NCBI GenBank assembly: GCA_002492415.1
Contig: DKYK01000056.1
Location: forward strand, 20,104-32,781
DNA: 12,678 bases
Source: Christensenella sp. UBA7102
Lineage (GTDB): Bacteria; Bacillota; Clostridia; Christensenellales; UBA1750
Reading direction: 5' to 3'
Positions 6,277-12,678 of the stretch are shown here, in pieces. Position numbers and translations under genes: made by a program. The notes below the pieces were generated by a model. The model was not told the origin of the DNA, searched no databases, and was given only the letters and a program-made list of their open reading frames with translations. How positions within the stretch are numbered: the stretch's first letter is position 1; every line of letters begins with the position of its first letter.

Positions 6277-6819
6277 TTACTTCTTACCGGTCTTGCCTTC
6301 CTTGCGGCGGACGACTTCGGTTTCATACTTGATGCCCTTGCCATGATAGGGTTCGGGCTCGCGGACAGAACGGACGTTGGCAGCCACAGCGCCCACGCGC
6401 TGCTTGTCGATCCCCTTGACCACGATCTTGTTCGGGGTGGGGCACTCAAAGGCGATGCCCTCTTCGGGAACCATTTCAACGGGATGCGAGTAGCCGATGG
6501 TGAGCACCAGGTTCTTGCCCTGCATCTGGGCACGGTAGCCGACGCCGACCACGTCCAGCGCCTTCTGGTAGCCCTGGGTGACGCCGACGACCATGTTGTT
6601 GATCAGCGTGCGGCTCAGCCCGTGCAGGCTTCTGTGCATCTTATCGTCGGAGGGGCGGCTCACGGTAAGGGTCGCGCCCTCGATTTCGATCTTCATATCG
6701 GGATGAATGTGCTGGGTCAGCTCACCCTTGGGGCCCTTGACGGTGACGACGTTGTGTTCGTCCACCTTGACCGTCACGCCCGCAGGGATGGCAACCGGAT
6801 GTCTGCCGATTCTCGACAT
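6277..6819 (-). CDS. rplF: Large-subunit ribosomal protein L6
   Basis: L6 lies near the base of the L7/L12 stalk and the sarcin-ricin loop, at the elongation-factor site. The 180-residue product opens MSRIGRHPVAIPAGV, has two repeated L6 domains (about residues 10-82 and 90-170), and carries the C-terminal signature PEPYHGKGIKY (155-165) followed by a Lys-rich tail. The ATG at 6819 follows GGAGGT by nine bases. It lies 29 bases after rpsH. Nothing unusual is seen. Confidence 0.98.
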   Translation of the reverse strand: MSRIGRHPVAIPAGVTVKVDEHNVVTVKGPKGELTQHIHPDMKIEIEGATLTVSRPSDDKMHRSLHGLSRTLINNMVVGVTQGYQKALDVVGVGYRAQMQGKNLVLTIGYSHPVEMVPEEGIAFECPTPNKIVVKGIDKQRVGAVAANVRSVREPEPYHGKGIKYETEVVRRKEGKTGKK

Positions 6820-6848
6820 AATTCAATTACCTCCAAATGTTCAAGCGC

Positions 6849-7247
6849 TTACCAAACGTAGCAGAGGACTTCGCCGCCGACTGCGTTCTTGCGGGCTTCT
6901 TTATCGGTCATGACGCCCTTGGACGTCGAGATGATGGCAATGCCCAGGCCGCCAAGCACCTTCGGCAGTTCCTCGCACTTCGCGTAAACGCGAAGGCCGG
7001 GCTTGGAAATCTTCTTAAGTCCCGTGATCACGCTCTTGCGGTTGGCGTCGTACTTCAGGCCGATCTTGATCGCGCCCTGCACGCCGTCTTCCACCAGATC
7101 CACAGACTTTACAAAGCCTTCGTCCAGGAGAATCTTGGCAACAGCCTTCTTCTCATTGGAAGCGGGGACCAGGATCGAGTCGTGCTTTGCAACCAGAGCG
7201 TTGCGGATACGGGTCAGCATATCTGCGATGGGATCATTTACGATCAT
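6849..7247 (-). CDS. rpsH: Small-subunit ribosomal protein S8
   Basis: S8 binds the central domain of 16S rRNA and is needed for 30S platform assembly; in E. coli it also represses translation of the spc operon. The 132-residue product begins MIVNDPIADMLTRIRNA, contains the RVYAKCEELPKVLGGLGIAI stretch, and ends GGEVLCYVW, all typical, including the C-terminal Gly-Gly-Glu motif. The ATG at 7247 has GGAGGT nearby. It lies 28 bases after rpsN. I see no separate S8-binding leader upstream. Confidence 0.98.
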   Translation of the reverse strand: MIVNDPIADMLTRIRNALVAKHDSILVPASNEKKAVAKILLDEGFVKSVDLVEDGVQGAIKIGLKYDANRKSVITGLKKISKPGLRVYAKCEELPKVLGGLGIAIISTSKGVMTDKEARKNAVGGEVLCYVW

Positions 7248-7275
7248 TGTCTTACCTCCTTCCGTCTACTCCGGT

Positions 7276-7461
7276 TTACCAGCTCGCCTTGCGCACGCCG
7301 GGAATCTCGCCCTTGTACGCAAGCTCGCGGAAGCAAATGCGGCAGATGCCGTACTTTCTGAGAACCGAGTGCGGGCGGCCGCAGATGCGGCAGCGCGTGT
7401 AAGCGCGGGTGGAGAACTTGGGCTCCCTCTGCTGACGGATGACGATGGATTTCTTAGCCAT
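7276..7461 (-). CDS. rpsN: Small-subunit ribosomal protein S14, short zinc-binding form
   Basis: S14 helps assemble the head of the 30S subunit. This is the short type Z form of 61 residues, with Cys24-x2-Cys27 and Cys40-x2-Cys43 forming a zinc site; the long zinc-free form would be about 90-100 residues. The ending GEIPGVRKASW is the family C-terminus. The ATG at 7461 has a GAGGGG/GGAGG-like site upstream and follows rplE by 18 bases. In some Bacillota a zinc-free paralogue elsewhere replaces it under zinc shortage; none is visible here. Confidence 0.98.
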   Translation of the reverse strand: MAKKSIVIRQQREPKFSTRAYTRCRICGRPHSVLRKYGICRICFRELAYKGEIPGVRKASW

Positions 7462-7479
7462 ATTGCTCCCCTCCTCTAA

Positions 7480-8022
7480 TTACGCCTGCGCAAAGGGCAT
7501 GCCCAGCAGTCTGAGCAGCTCCTTGGCCTCTTCGTCGGTCTGGGCGGTGGTGACAAAGATCATTTCCATGCCGCGGATCTTGTCGACCTTGTCGTACTCG
7601 ATTTCCGGGAACAGCAGCTGCTCGCGGATGCCCAGGGCATAGTTGCCGCGGCCGTCAAAGGCCTTGGTGGAAACGCCGCGGAAGTCACGAACGCGGGGCA
7701 GCGCGATGTTCATCAGCTTGTCCGCGAACTCGTACATGCGCTCGTTGCGCAGCGTGACCTTGGCGCCGATCTTCATGCCCTCGCGGACCTTGAAGTTTGC
7801 GACGGATTTTTTCGCCAGCGTCGCCAGAGGCTTCTGGCCGGCGATGATGGTCAGATCCGCCAGCGCCGCGTCAAAGGACTTGGGGTTGTCTTTCGTCTCG
7901 CCCAGGCCCATGTTGATGACGATCTTCTCCAGGCGGGGAATCTGCATCACATTCTTGTAGCCGAACTTCGCCATCATAGCAGGGGCGACTTCGGACTTAT
8001 ACTTATCCTTCAATCTAGACAT
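7480..8022 (-). CDS. rplE: Large-subunit ribosomal protein L5
   Basis: L5 binds 5S rRNA, forms part of the central protuberance, and contacts S13 and the P-site tRNA. The product of 180 residues starts MSRLKDKYKSEVAPAMMAKF and carries the conserved INMGLGETKDNPKSFDAA, GQKPLATLAKKSVANFKVREG and LPRVRDFRGVSTKAFDGRGN segments. I place the start at ATG 8022, because GGGAGGG lies seven bases upstream and the length then matches the ~179-residue norm; the frame is open further, to 8073, but that would run through the rplX stop. It follows rplX by 23 bases. Confidence 0.98.
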   Translation of the reverse strand: MSRLKDKYKSEVAPAMMAKFGYKNVMQIPRLEKIVINMGLGETKDNPKSFDAALADLTIIAGQKPLATLAKKSVANFKVREGMKIGAKVTLRNERMYEFADKLMNIALPRVRDFRGVSTKAFDGRGNYALGIREQLLFPEIEYDKVDKIRGMEMIFVTTAQTDEEAKELLRLLGMPFAQA

Positions 8023-8045
8023 TTCATGTCCCTCCCTTGCTTGAT

Positions 8046-8372
8046 TTAGAAGGTCTCGCCGCACTTCTTGCACAGACGAACCTTGTTGCCGTCCTCAAGC
8101 AGCTTGTGGGCGAGTCGGGTGGGCTTGCCGCAGCTGGGGCAAACCAGCATCACCTTGGAGGCGTAAATGGGGGCTTCCTGGTGGATAATGCCACCCTGCT
8201 GGCCCATGCCGCGCGGCTTCTTGTGCTTGGTAGCCATCGCGACACCCTCTACGATGATCTTGCCTGCAGCGGGCATGGCGACGAGCACCTTGCCCTTCTT
8301 GCCGGCATCCTTGCCGGAAATCACCACTACGGTGTCATTCTTCTTTACGTGAATCTTTTTAGGCGTAGCCAT
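8046..8372 (-). CDS. rplX: Large-subunit ribosomal protein L24 with zinc ribbon
   Basis: L24 initiates assembly of the 50S subunit and lies near the exit tunnel. The 108-residue product has the KOW motif at about residues 9-36 (VKKNDTVVVISGKDAGKKGK), then a C-terminal ribbon with Cys78, Cys81, Cys101 and Cys104 (CPSC and CKKC), a form common in Clostridia and absent in some other bacteria. I chose ATG 8372 (MATPKKIHVKKND) because GGAGG ends eight bases upstream; the alternative TTG at 8387 would include the ribosome binding site. It follows rplN by 15 bases. Confidence 0.97.
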   Translation of the reverse strand: MATPKKIHVKKNDTVVVISGKDAGKKGKVLVAMPAAGKIIVEGVAMATKHKKPRGMGQQGGIIHQEAPIYASKVMLVCPSCGKPTRLAHKLLEDGNKVRLCKKCGETF

Positions 8373-8387
8373 GTCGTCTACCTCCAA

Positions 8388-8756
8388 TTAAAGCACTTCG
8401 GGCGCGAGCGAGACGATCTTCATGAAATCCTTCTCGCGCAGCTCGCGTGCCACCGGCCCGAAGATGCGGGTGCCGCGGGGCTGCTTCGCGTCGTTGATGA
8501 CGACGGCGGCGTTATCGTCAAAGCGAATGTAGGTGCCATCCGGACGGCGCTTGGACTTGACGGTGCGGACGATCACGGCCTTTACCACGTCGCCCTTCTT
8601 GACCGTGCCGCCGGGCGTCGCGCTCTTGACAGAGGCGACGATGATGTCGCCGATGCTGCCGGAGCCACGGAAGGAACCGCCGAGAACTCGGATGCACATG
8701 ATCTCTTTGGCGCCGGAATTATCGGCAACCTTTAATCTGGTCTGCGGTTGTACCAT
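8388..8756 (-). CDS. rplN: Large-subunit ribosomal protein L14
   Basis: L14 sits on the 50S interface, contacts 16S rRNA in an intersubunit bridge, and is the docking point of the silencing factor RsfS. The 122-residue length is exactly the family norm. Conserved strings are TRLKVADNSGAKEIMCIRVL, VKSKRRPDGTYIRFDDNAAV and FGPVARELREKDFMKIVSLA. The ATG at 8756 has GGGAGGG upstream and lies 27 bases after rpsQ. In E. coli this is the first gene of the separately transcribed spc operon; I see no promoter in the short gap here, so co-transcription with the S10 genes is likely. Confidence 0.98.
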   Translation of the reverse strand: MVQPQTRLKVADNSGAKEIMCIRVLGGSFRGSGSIGDIIVASVKSATPGGTVKKGDVVKAVIVRTVKSKRRPDGTYIRFDDNAAVVINDAKQPRGTRIFGPVARELREKDFMKIVSLAPEVL

Positions 8757-8783
8757 ATTCTGTTTACCCTCCCTATCCTCGGC

Positions 8784-9044
8784 TTACTTCGCCTTTTCGA
8801 CGATCTCAACCAGTCTCCAGCGCTTTTCCTTGCTCAAGGGACGGGTCTCCATCACCCTGACGACGTCGCCGACGCTGCAGGTATTGTTCTCATCGTGCGC
8901 TTTCAGCTTGGTGGTACGGTTCATGATCTTTCCGTACAGGCCGTGCTTGACACGGGTTCTGATCGCAACAACGATGGTCTTGTCCATTTTATCGCTGACC
9001 ACGATTCCTACGCGGGTCTTACGGTTTCCTCTGACTTCAGACAT
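8784..9044 (-). CDS. rpsQ: Small-subunit ribosomal protein S17
   Basis: S17 is a primary-binding OB-fold protein of the 30S body. The 86-residue product has the N-terminal KTRVGIVVSDKMDKTIVVAI strand pair and the family signature GDVVRVMETRPLSKEKRW (59-76), followed by LVEIVEKAK. The ATG at 9044 has an AGGAGAAA site upstream and follows rpmC by 26 bases. Length and sequence are ordinary, so the call is firm. Confidence 0.98.
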   Translation of the reverse strand: MSEVRGNRKTRVGIVVSDKMDKTIVVAIRTRVKHGLYGKIMNRTTKLKAHDENNTCSVGDVVRVMETRPLSKEKRWRLVEIVEKAK

Positions 9045-9070
9045 TGAGGTTTCTCCTTTCCGTATCGTGA

Positions 9071-9271
9071 TCAGGCCTGCGCCTTGATCTGACGATCACG
9101 CAGAATAGTCTTGACCCTGGCGATGTTGCGCTTCGTCTCGCGGATCATCATAGGATTCTGAAGCTGGCCGGTAGCCAATTGAAAGCGAAGGTTGAACAGC
9201 TCCGACTTCAGCTCCGTCAGCTGCTGATCCAGCTCAGTATCCGTCATATCAAAATACTTATTCGCCTTCAT
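9071..9271 (-). CDS. rpmC: Large-subunit ribosomal protein L29
   Basis: L29 is a two-helix protein beside the polypeptide exit, close to L23, where trigger factor and SRP bind. The 66-residue product is a helical hairpin with the family strings ELKSELFNLRFQLATGQLQN and IRETKRNIARVKTILRDR. The ATG at 9271 overlaps the rplP stop by one base (TAATG), and its GGTGG-type ribosome binding site lies inside the end of rplP, so coupled translation is likely. Confidence 0.97.
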   Translation of the reverse strand: MKANKYFDMTDTELDQQLTELKSELFNLRFQLATGQLQNPMMIRETKRNIARVKTILRDRQIKAQA

Positions 9272-9693
9272 TATTCTTCACCACCCTTGTCCTTCGCGAC
9301 GATCTTGGTCTTAAGAGGCAGCTTGTGGGAAGCCAGACGCAGCGCCTCGCGCGCGGTCTCCTCGGGGACGCCCGCGATCTCAAAGAGCACGCGGCCGGGC
9401 TTCACAACGGCTACCCAGTACTCGGGAGAGCCCTTACCGGAGCCCATGCGGGTCTCGGCAGGCTTCTGAGTAACGGGCTTGTCGGGGAAAATCTTGATCC
9501 AAACCTGACCGCCGCGGCGGATGAAGCGGGTCATCGCAATACGGGCGGCCTCGATCTGTCTGGAGGTAACCCAGCAAGGCTCGGTGGCCTGCAGGCCAAA
9601 ATCACCGTAGGCAACAAAGTTGCCGCGGCTTGCCTTGCCCTTCATGCGACCGCGCATTACGCGACGGCGCTTGACTCTCTTAGGCATCAACAT
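9271..9693 (-). CDS. rplP: Large-subunit ribosomal protein L16
   Basis: L16 is a late-assembly 50S protein near the A-site tRNA elbow and the peptidyl transferase centre. The 140-residue product begins MLMPKRVKRRRVMRGRMKGK and contains ITSRQIEAARIAMTRFIRRGG-like sequence (ending RRGGQVWIKIFPDKP) and MGSGKGSPEYWVAVVKPGRV, then EALRLASHKLPLKTK. The ATG at 9693 lies only three bases after the rpsC stop; its GGAGGGAGGA ribosome binding site overlaps the Glu-Gly-Gly-Lys codons ending S3, a clear sign of coupling. A later in-frame ATG (MPKRV) is possible but less like relatives. Confidence 0.97.
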   Translation of the reverse strand: MLMPKRVKRRRVMRGRMKGKASRGNFVAYGDFGLQATEPCWVTSRQIEAARIAMTRFIRRGGQVWIKIFPDKPVTQKPAETRMGSGKGSPEYWVAVVKPGRVLFEIAGVPEETAREALRLASHKLPLKTKIVAKDKGGEE

Positions 9694-9696
9694 GAC

Positions 9697-10365
9697 TTAT
9701 TTTCCTCCCTCCGCGGACTTAGGAGCCTTCTTGGCGCGGGGCAGCACCTGGCCCTTGTAAATCCACACCTTTACGCCGATGCGGCCATAGGTGGTGCTGG
9801 CTTCTGCAAAGCCGTAATCGATGTTCGCACGCAGGGTCTGCAGAGGAATGGAACCCTCATGGTAGCCCTCGGAGCGCGCGATTTCCGCGCCGCCCAGACG
9901 GCCGGAGACCTGCATCTTGATTCCCTTGGCGCCCGCGCGCATCGCAAAACCGAGGTTCTGCTTCATCGCACGGCGGAAGGAAACGCGCTTTTCCAGCGAC
10001 TGCGCAACCTTCTCGGCAACCAGCTGGGCGTCCGCCTCGGGCTGCTTGATCTCGAGAATGTTCAGAGAGACCGCCTTGCCGGTGAAGGCCTCGATCTCCT
10101 TTTTCAGCGCCTCGGCGCCCGCGCCGCCGCGGCCGATGACGATGCCGGGCTTGGCGGTAAAGATGTTAACCGTAACCTTGTTGGAAGCGCGCTCGATATC
10201 GATGTGAGAGATACCGGCGGTAAAGAGCTTTTCCTTGAGCATGGCGCGCAGGGCATGATCTTCAACAAGGTTGTTGGAAAAATCCTTCTTATTGGCGTAC
10301 CAGCGTGCGGACCAGTCCTTGATCACGCCGACGCGGGCGCCATGGGGATTAACTTTCTGTCCCAT
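9697..10365 (-). CDS. rpsC: Small-subunit ribosomal protein S3
   Basis: S3 lines the mRNA entry tunnel of the 30S subunit and takes part in its helicase activity. The 222-residue product starts MGQKVNPHGARVGVIKDW, has a KH domain with the GxxG region IGRGGAGAE (77-85), and a C-terminal domain with SGRLGGAEIARSEGYHEG and LRANIDYGFAEASTTYGRIG. Arg131, Arg132 and Lys135 (FRRAMK) align by inspection with the E. coli helicase residues. The tail is Lys-rich. The ATG at 10365 has AGGAGG upstream and follows rplV by 15 bases. Its end carries the rplP ribosome binding site. Confidence 0.98.
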   Translation of the reverse strand: MGQKVNPHGARVGVIKDWSARWYANKKDFSNNLVEDHALRAMLKEKLFTAGISHIDIERASNKVTVNIFTAKPGIVIGRGGAGAEALKKEIEAFTGKAVSLNILEIKQPEADAQLVAEKVAQSLEKRVSFRRAMKQNLGFAMRAGAKGIKMQVSGRLGGAEIARSEGYHEGSIPLQTLRANIDYGFAEASTTYGRIGVKVWIYKGQVLPRAKKAPKSAEGGK

Positions 10366-10380
10366 GAAATTTCCTCCTTG

Positions 10381-10764
10381 TTACTTCTGGTCCAGGATCA
10401 CAGTGATGTGGCTGGAGCGCTTCAGGATCGAGAACGCCTGTCCTCTGGAGCGGGGATGGAAACGCTTGAGCGTGGGGCCCTGGTTGGCGTAGCACTCGGC
10501 CACGTACAGGGTGCTGCGGTCCAGCTCCAGGTTGTTCTCGGCGTTGGCGATGGCGCTGTTGAGCACCTTGGCAACAATGGGGGCCGCCGCCTTAGGGGTG
10601 TTCATGAGAATCGCCAGAGCCTGATCGGCAGACTTACCGCGAATCAGATCCAGCACGATGTGGACCTTGCGGGAAGGAATGCGGATGTACTTGGCAGTGC
10701 AGCGGGCGCGCTTGTCGGCGTTGGCCTTGCGCGCGGCGCTCTTTTCACGGCTTCTGGTAGCCAT
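10381..10764 (-). CDS. rplV: Large-subunit ribosomal protein L22 with N-terminal extension
   Basis: L22 spans the 50S and its long beta hairpin lines the exit tunnel with L4; changes in it can affect macrolides in other species. The 127-residue product is longer than the ~110-residue E. coli type because of a basic N-terminal extension (about residues 1-20, MATRSREKSAARKANADKRA) before the core CTAKYIRIPSRKVHIVLDLI. The hairpin lies near residues 96-117 (GPTLKRFHPRSRGQAFSILK); Gln109 and Ser112 stand where Arg is common. The ATG at 10764 has AGGAGG upstream and follows rpsS by 16 bases. An extension of this kind occurs in other Clostridia to my knowledge. Confidence 0.97.
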   Translation of the reverse strand: MATRSREKSAARKANADKRARCTAKYIRIPSRKVHIVLDLIRGKSADQALAILMNTPKAAAPIVAKVLNSAIANAENNLELDRSTLYVAECYANQGPTLKRFHPRSRGQAFSILKRSSHITVILDQK

Positions 10765-10780
10765 TTATGTTCCTCCTTCC

Positions 10781-11059
10781 TTACCGTCCGCCGGTGGACT
10801 TTTCACCGGCATGGCCACGGAAAGTGCGCGTGGGCGCAAACTCGCCCAGCTTGTGGCCGACCATTTCCTCGGTAACATAGACCGGAACATGCTTGCGGCC
10901 ATCATGGACGGCGATGGTGTGTCCGACAAAGTCGGGGAAGATCGTGGACGAACGCGACCACGTCTTGAGCACCTTCTTCTCGCCCTTGTTATTCATTTCT
11001 TCAACCCTTTTCAGAAGACGAGCTTCCACATAAGGGCCCTTCTTAACGGATCTGGACAT
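10781..11059 (-). CDS. rpsS: Small-subunit ribosomal protein S19
   Basis: S19 lies in the head of the 30S subunit, pairs with S13 and contacts the A-site finger of 23S rRNA. The 92-residue length is the family norm. Typical strings are MSRSVKKGPYVEARLLKRV, TWSRSSTIFPDFVGHTIAVH and the signature GEFAPTRTFRGHAGEK. The ATG at 11059 has AGGAGG upstream and lies 21 bases after rplB. Nothing unusual is seen. Confidence 0.98.
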   Translation of the reverse strand: MSRSVKKGPYVEARLLKRVEEMNNKGEKKVLKTWSRSSTIFPDFVGHTIAVHDGRKHVPVYVTEEMVGHKLGEFAPTRTFRGHAGEKSTGGR

Positions 11060-11080
11060 GAAGTGTTGCCTCCTTCTGGC

Positions 11081-11914
11081 TTACTTGCCGTTGCGGCGCT
11101 TGACGATGAACTTGTCGCTGGGGTTGCGGTGCTTGCGGGTCTTGCGGCCCTGCGTGGGCTTGCCCCAGGGGGTTACAGGTCCGGGCATACCAACAGGAGA
11201 CTTGCCTTCACCACCGCCGTGCGGGTGGTCGTTGGGGTTCATGACGACGCCGCGGTTGTGCGGGCGGAAGCCCATGTGACGGACGCGGCCGGCCTTGCCC
11301 AGGTTCACGTTCTCATGGTCGATGTTGCCCACCTGGCCGATGGTGGCCTTGCAGGTCATGGGGATCATGCGCACCTCGCCGGAGGGCAGGCGGACCTGCG
11401 CCCAGGCGCCTTCCTTGGCCATCAGCTGCGCGGCGTTGCCCGCGGAGCGGACCAGCTGCGCGCCCTTGCCGGGCAGCAGCTCGATGCAGTGGATCAGCGT
11501 GCCCAGCGGAATATTGGCGATGGGTAGGCTGTTGCCGGGCTTGATGTCGGCGCCCTCGCCGCTCATGACGGTGTCGCCCACCTTCAGGCCGTAGGGAGCG
11601 ATGATGTAGCGCTTCTCGCCGTCGGCGTAGACGAGCAGGGCGATGTTGGCGCTGCGGTTGGGATCGTACTCGACAGAGGCGACCTTGGCGGGGATGCCGT
11701 CCTTGTTGCGCTTGAAATCGATGATGCGGTACTTCTTGCGCGCCGCGCCGCCGCGGAAGCGGACGGTGATCTTGCCGTGGACGTTGCGTCCGCCGGTGGA
11801 GCGCTTATCTTCAAGCAGAGACTTCTCAGGCGTCTTGCAGGTGATCTCCTCGTAAGCGGAAACCGACATGAAGCGGCGGCCCGGAGAGGTCGGCTTATAG
11901 AATCTGATTGCCAT
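11081..11914 (-). CDS. rplB: Large-subunit ribosomal protein L2
   Basis: L2 is a primary-binding 50S protein close to the peptidyl transferase centre and is needed for subunit joining. The 277-residue product starts MAIRFYKPTSPGRRFMSVSA and carries RIIDFKRNKDGIPAKV, YDPNRSANIALLVYADGEKR and the C-terminal NDHPHGGGEGKSPVG (228-242), with His230 at the position of the catalytically studied His229 of E. coli. The N-domain reads VRFRGGAARKKYR (51-63), whereas many homologues have VRHRGGGHKRKYR. The ATG at 11914 has GGAGGG upstream and lies 30 bases after rplW. Confidence 0.98.
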   Translation of the reverse strand: MAIRFYKPTSPGRRFMSVSAYEEITCKTPEKSLLEDKRSTGGRNVHGKITVRFRGGAARKKYRIIDFKRNKDGIPAKVASVEYDPNRSANIALLVYADGEKRYIIAPYGLKVGDTVMSGEGADIKPGNSLPIANIPLGTLIHCIELLPGKGAQLVRSAGNAAQLMAKEGAWAQVRLPSGEVRMIPMTCKATIGQVGNIDHENVNLGKAGRVRHMGFRPHNRGVVMNPNDHPHGGGEGKSPVGMPGPVTPWGKPTQGRKTRKHRNPSDKFIVKRRNGK

Positions 11915-11944
11915 CCTATTTTCCCTCCTAAGAAAAGCTAAAAC

Positions 11945-12241
11945 TTACTCGGCCATGCCCTCGAAGAACTCGATGGGCTTAGAGGACTCGGTCAGCTTGA
12001 CGAAAGCCTTCTTGACCTCCGCGCGGCGGCCGGAGTGCAGGCCCATGCGCTTGACCTTGCCGATCTGGCGGGCGGTATTGACGCGCTCGACCTTGACGCC
12101 GAAAATGGCTTCCACAGCCTGCTTGATCTCGGTCTTGTTGGCCTTGATCGCCACCTCGAAGACGTAATCCTTGTTCGCGATGTTGTTATAGCCAGCCTCG
12201 GTCAGAACAGGACGCAGAATGATGTCATGAGGGTTCTTCAT
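11945..12241 (-). CDS. rplW: Large-subunit ribosomal protein L23
   Basis: L23 sits at the exit of the polypeptide tunnel and is the docking site for trigger factor and SRP. The 98-residue product has the family layout: PHDIILRPVLTEAG at the start, VAIKANKTEIKQAVEAIFGV (31-50), the VERVNTARQIGKVKRMG loop that reaches into the tunnel, and the KKAFVKLTE strand. The TE-Lys-Ser often seen near residue 15 is TEAGYNN here. The ATG at 12241 overlaps the rplD stop by one base (TAATG), with GGAGGTG inside the end of rplD, so coupling is likely. Confidence 0.97.
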   Translation of the reverse strand: MKNPHDIILRPVLTEAGYNNIANKDYVFEVAIKANKTEIKQAVEAIFGVKVERVNTARQIGKVKRMGLHSGRRAEVKKAFVKLTESSKPIEFFEGMAE

Positions 12242-12678
12242 TATGCGTACACCTCCTCGATCTGAGAAACGGCGTCCTTGACTACGACGAGCTTATCGCA
12301 GTTCATGATGTCCAGCACGTTGATGGTGTTGACATACGCCAGCTTCAGGCCAGAAATGTTGTTGGAAACGCGGGCGATGATCTCGTCCTTGCCGGGCAGC
12401 ACGACCAGCGCCTTGCCGGTTGCGCCGATATTGGCCAGGATCTTGGCCATCTCGCGGGTCTTGGGGGTTTCCACCTGCAGGGCGTCCAGCACGATCATCT
12501 CGTTGCCGGAGACCTTGGCGGACAGCGCGCACTTCATCGCCAGGCGCTTGACCTTGCGCGGCACGCTCTTGGAATAATCGCGGGGCTTGGGGGCGAATAC
12601 CACGCCGCCATGCGTCCACTGGGGCGCGCGGGTGGAACCCTGACGGGCGCGGCCGGTGCCCTTCTGACGCCAGGGCTT
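12241..12678 (-). CDS. rplD: Large-subunit ribosomal protein L4, N-terminus cut by window edge
   Basis: L4 binds 23S rRNA, shapes the exit-tunnel constriction with L22, and in E. coli also represses its own S10 operon. The frame is open to the right edge, so about the first 60 residues lie outside; 145 residues are visible. The visible part begins in the tunnel loop, KPWRQKGTGRARQGSTRAPQ, followed by WTHGGVVFAPKPRDYS, LAMKCALSAKVSGNEMIVLD, and the C-terminal NVLDIMNCDKLVVVKDAV. The GTG at 12603, which could be taken as a start, is the Val codon of GGVVF, not a true start. rpsJ and rplC are expected further right. Confidence 0.97.
   Translation of the reverse strand, partial: KPWRQKGTGRARQGSTRAPQWTHGGVVFAPKPRDYSKSVPRKVKRLAMKCALSAKVSGNEMIVLDALQVETPKTREMAKILANIGATGKALVVLPGKDEIIARVSNNISGLKLAYVNTINVLDIMNCDKLVVVKDAVSQIEEVYA

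Noticed and set aside
5252..6346. A 364-codon plus-strand open frame opposite rpmD, rpsE and rplR.
   Set aside because: Antisense shadow; its low-complexity His/Asp/Leu/Ala-rich translation resembles no protein family and it spans several real gene boundaries.
8373..8387. An upstream TTG start for rplX adding five residues.
   Set aside because: It would translate the GGAGG site that serves the ATG at 8372, and the family begins near MATPKK.
9325..10875. A 516-codon open frame on the plus strand opposite rplP, rpsC and rplV.
   Set aside because: It is antisense to three certain ribosomal protein genes, has no ribosome binding site or recognisable domain, and has a composition expected of the mirror frame of GC-rich coding DNA.
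1..12678. A previously undescribed system, mobile element, CRISPR array or RNA gene in this window.
   Set aside because: Gene order is the canonical ribosomal superoperon with no insertion except the known type of KOW gene; I saw no repeats, transposase, tRNA or rRNA sequence.

Overview
The window is a nearly continuous minus-strand ribosomal-protein superoperon. Transcription runs from high to low coordinates. It begins inside rplD (L4) at the right edge and ends inside rpsD (S4) at the left edge. Gene content and order match the classical S10-spc-alpha arrangement: rplD-rplW-rplB-rpsS-rplV-rpsC-rplP-rpmC-rpsQ / rplN-rplX-rplE-rpsN-rpsH-rplF-rplR-rpsE-rpmD-rplO-secY / adk-map-(KOW protein)-infA-rpmJ-rpsM-rpsK-rpsD. 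I count 28 genes, two of them cut by the window edges. None looks broken, and no credible gene lies on the plus strand.

The organism is most likely a fairly GC-rich member of the Bacillota, class Clostridia. The reasons are the secY-adk-map-infA-rpmJ-rpsM-rpsK-rpsD order, the short zinc-type S14, an adenylate kinase with a four-cysteine LID, an S4 with four N-terminal cysteines, near-perfect GGAGG ribosome binding sites before almost every gene, and a small KOW-domain protein between map and infA, a position typical of Clostridia. I cannot name a genus.

Region by region (positions descending): 12678-9071 holds the S10-type genes (L4, L23, L2, S19, L22, S3, L16, L29), followed by S17. 8756-3448 holds the spc-type genes from L14 through SecY, the translocon channel. 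3416-1742 holds non-ribosomal genes: adenylate kinase, methionine aminopeptidase and the KOW protein, joined by 4-base ATGA overlaps. 1714-1 holds the alpha-type genes IF-1, L36, S13, S11 and S4. Together they make the core of both ribosomal subunits, an initiation factor, the enzyme that trims the initiator methionine, the secretion channel, and an enzyme balancing adenine nucleotides. Spacing is very tight (overlaps to about 31 bases) except for one 125-base gap between rpmJ and rpsM. That gap is the only real non-coding stretch; it holds an inverted repeat, a possible extended -10 element and a ribosome binding site that may sit in a hairpin loop.

Several starts were adjusted from the longest possible reading frame, using ribosome binding site position and family length: infA (GTG, 1714), map (2796), rpmD (5355), rplE (8022) and rplX (8372). 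rpmJ (1351-1464) is a short gene found by reading the sequence directly. I see no mobile element, CRISPR array, RNA gene or new defence or biosynthetic system. This is an ordinary housekeeping locus with a few modest points worth checking.
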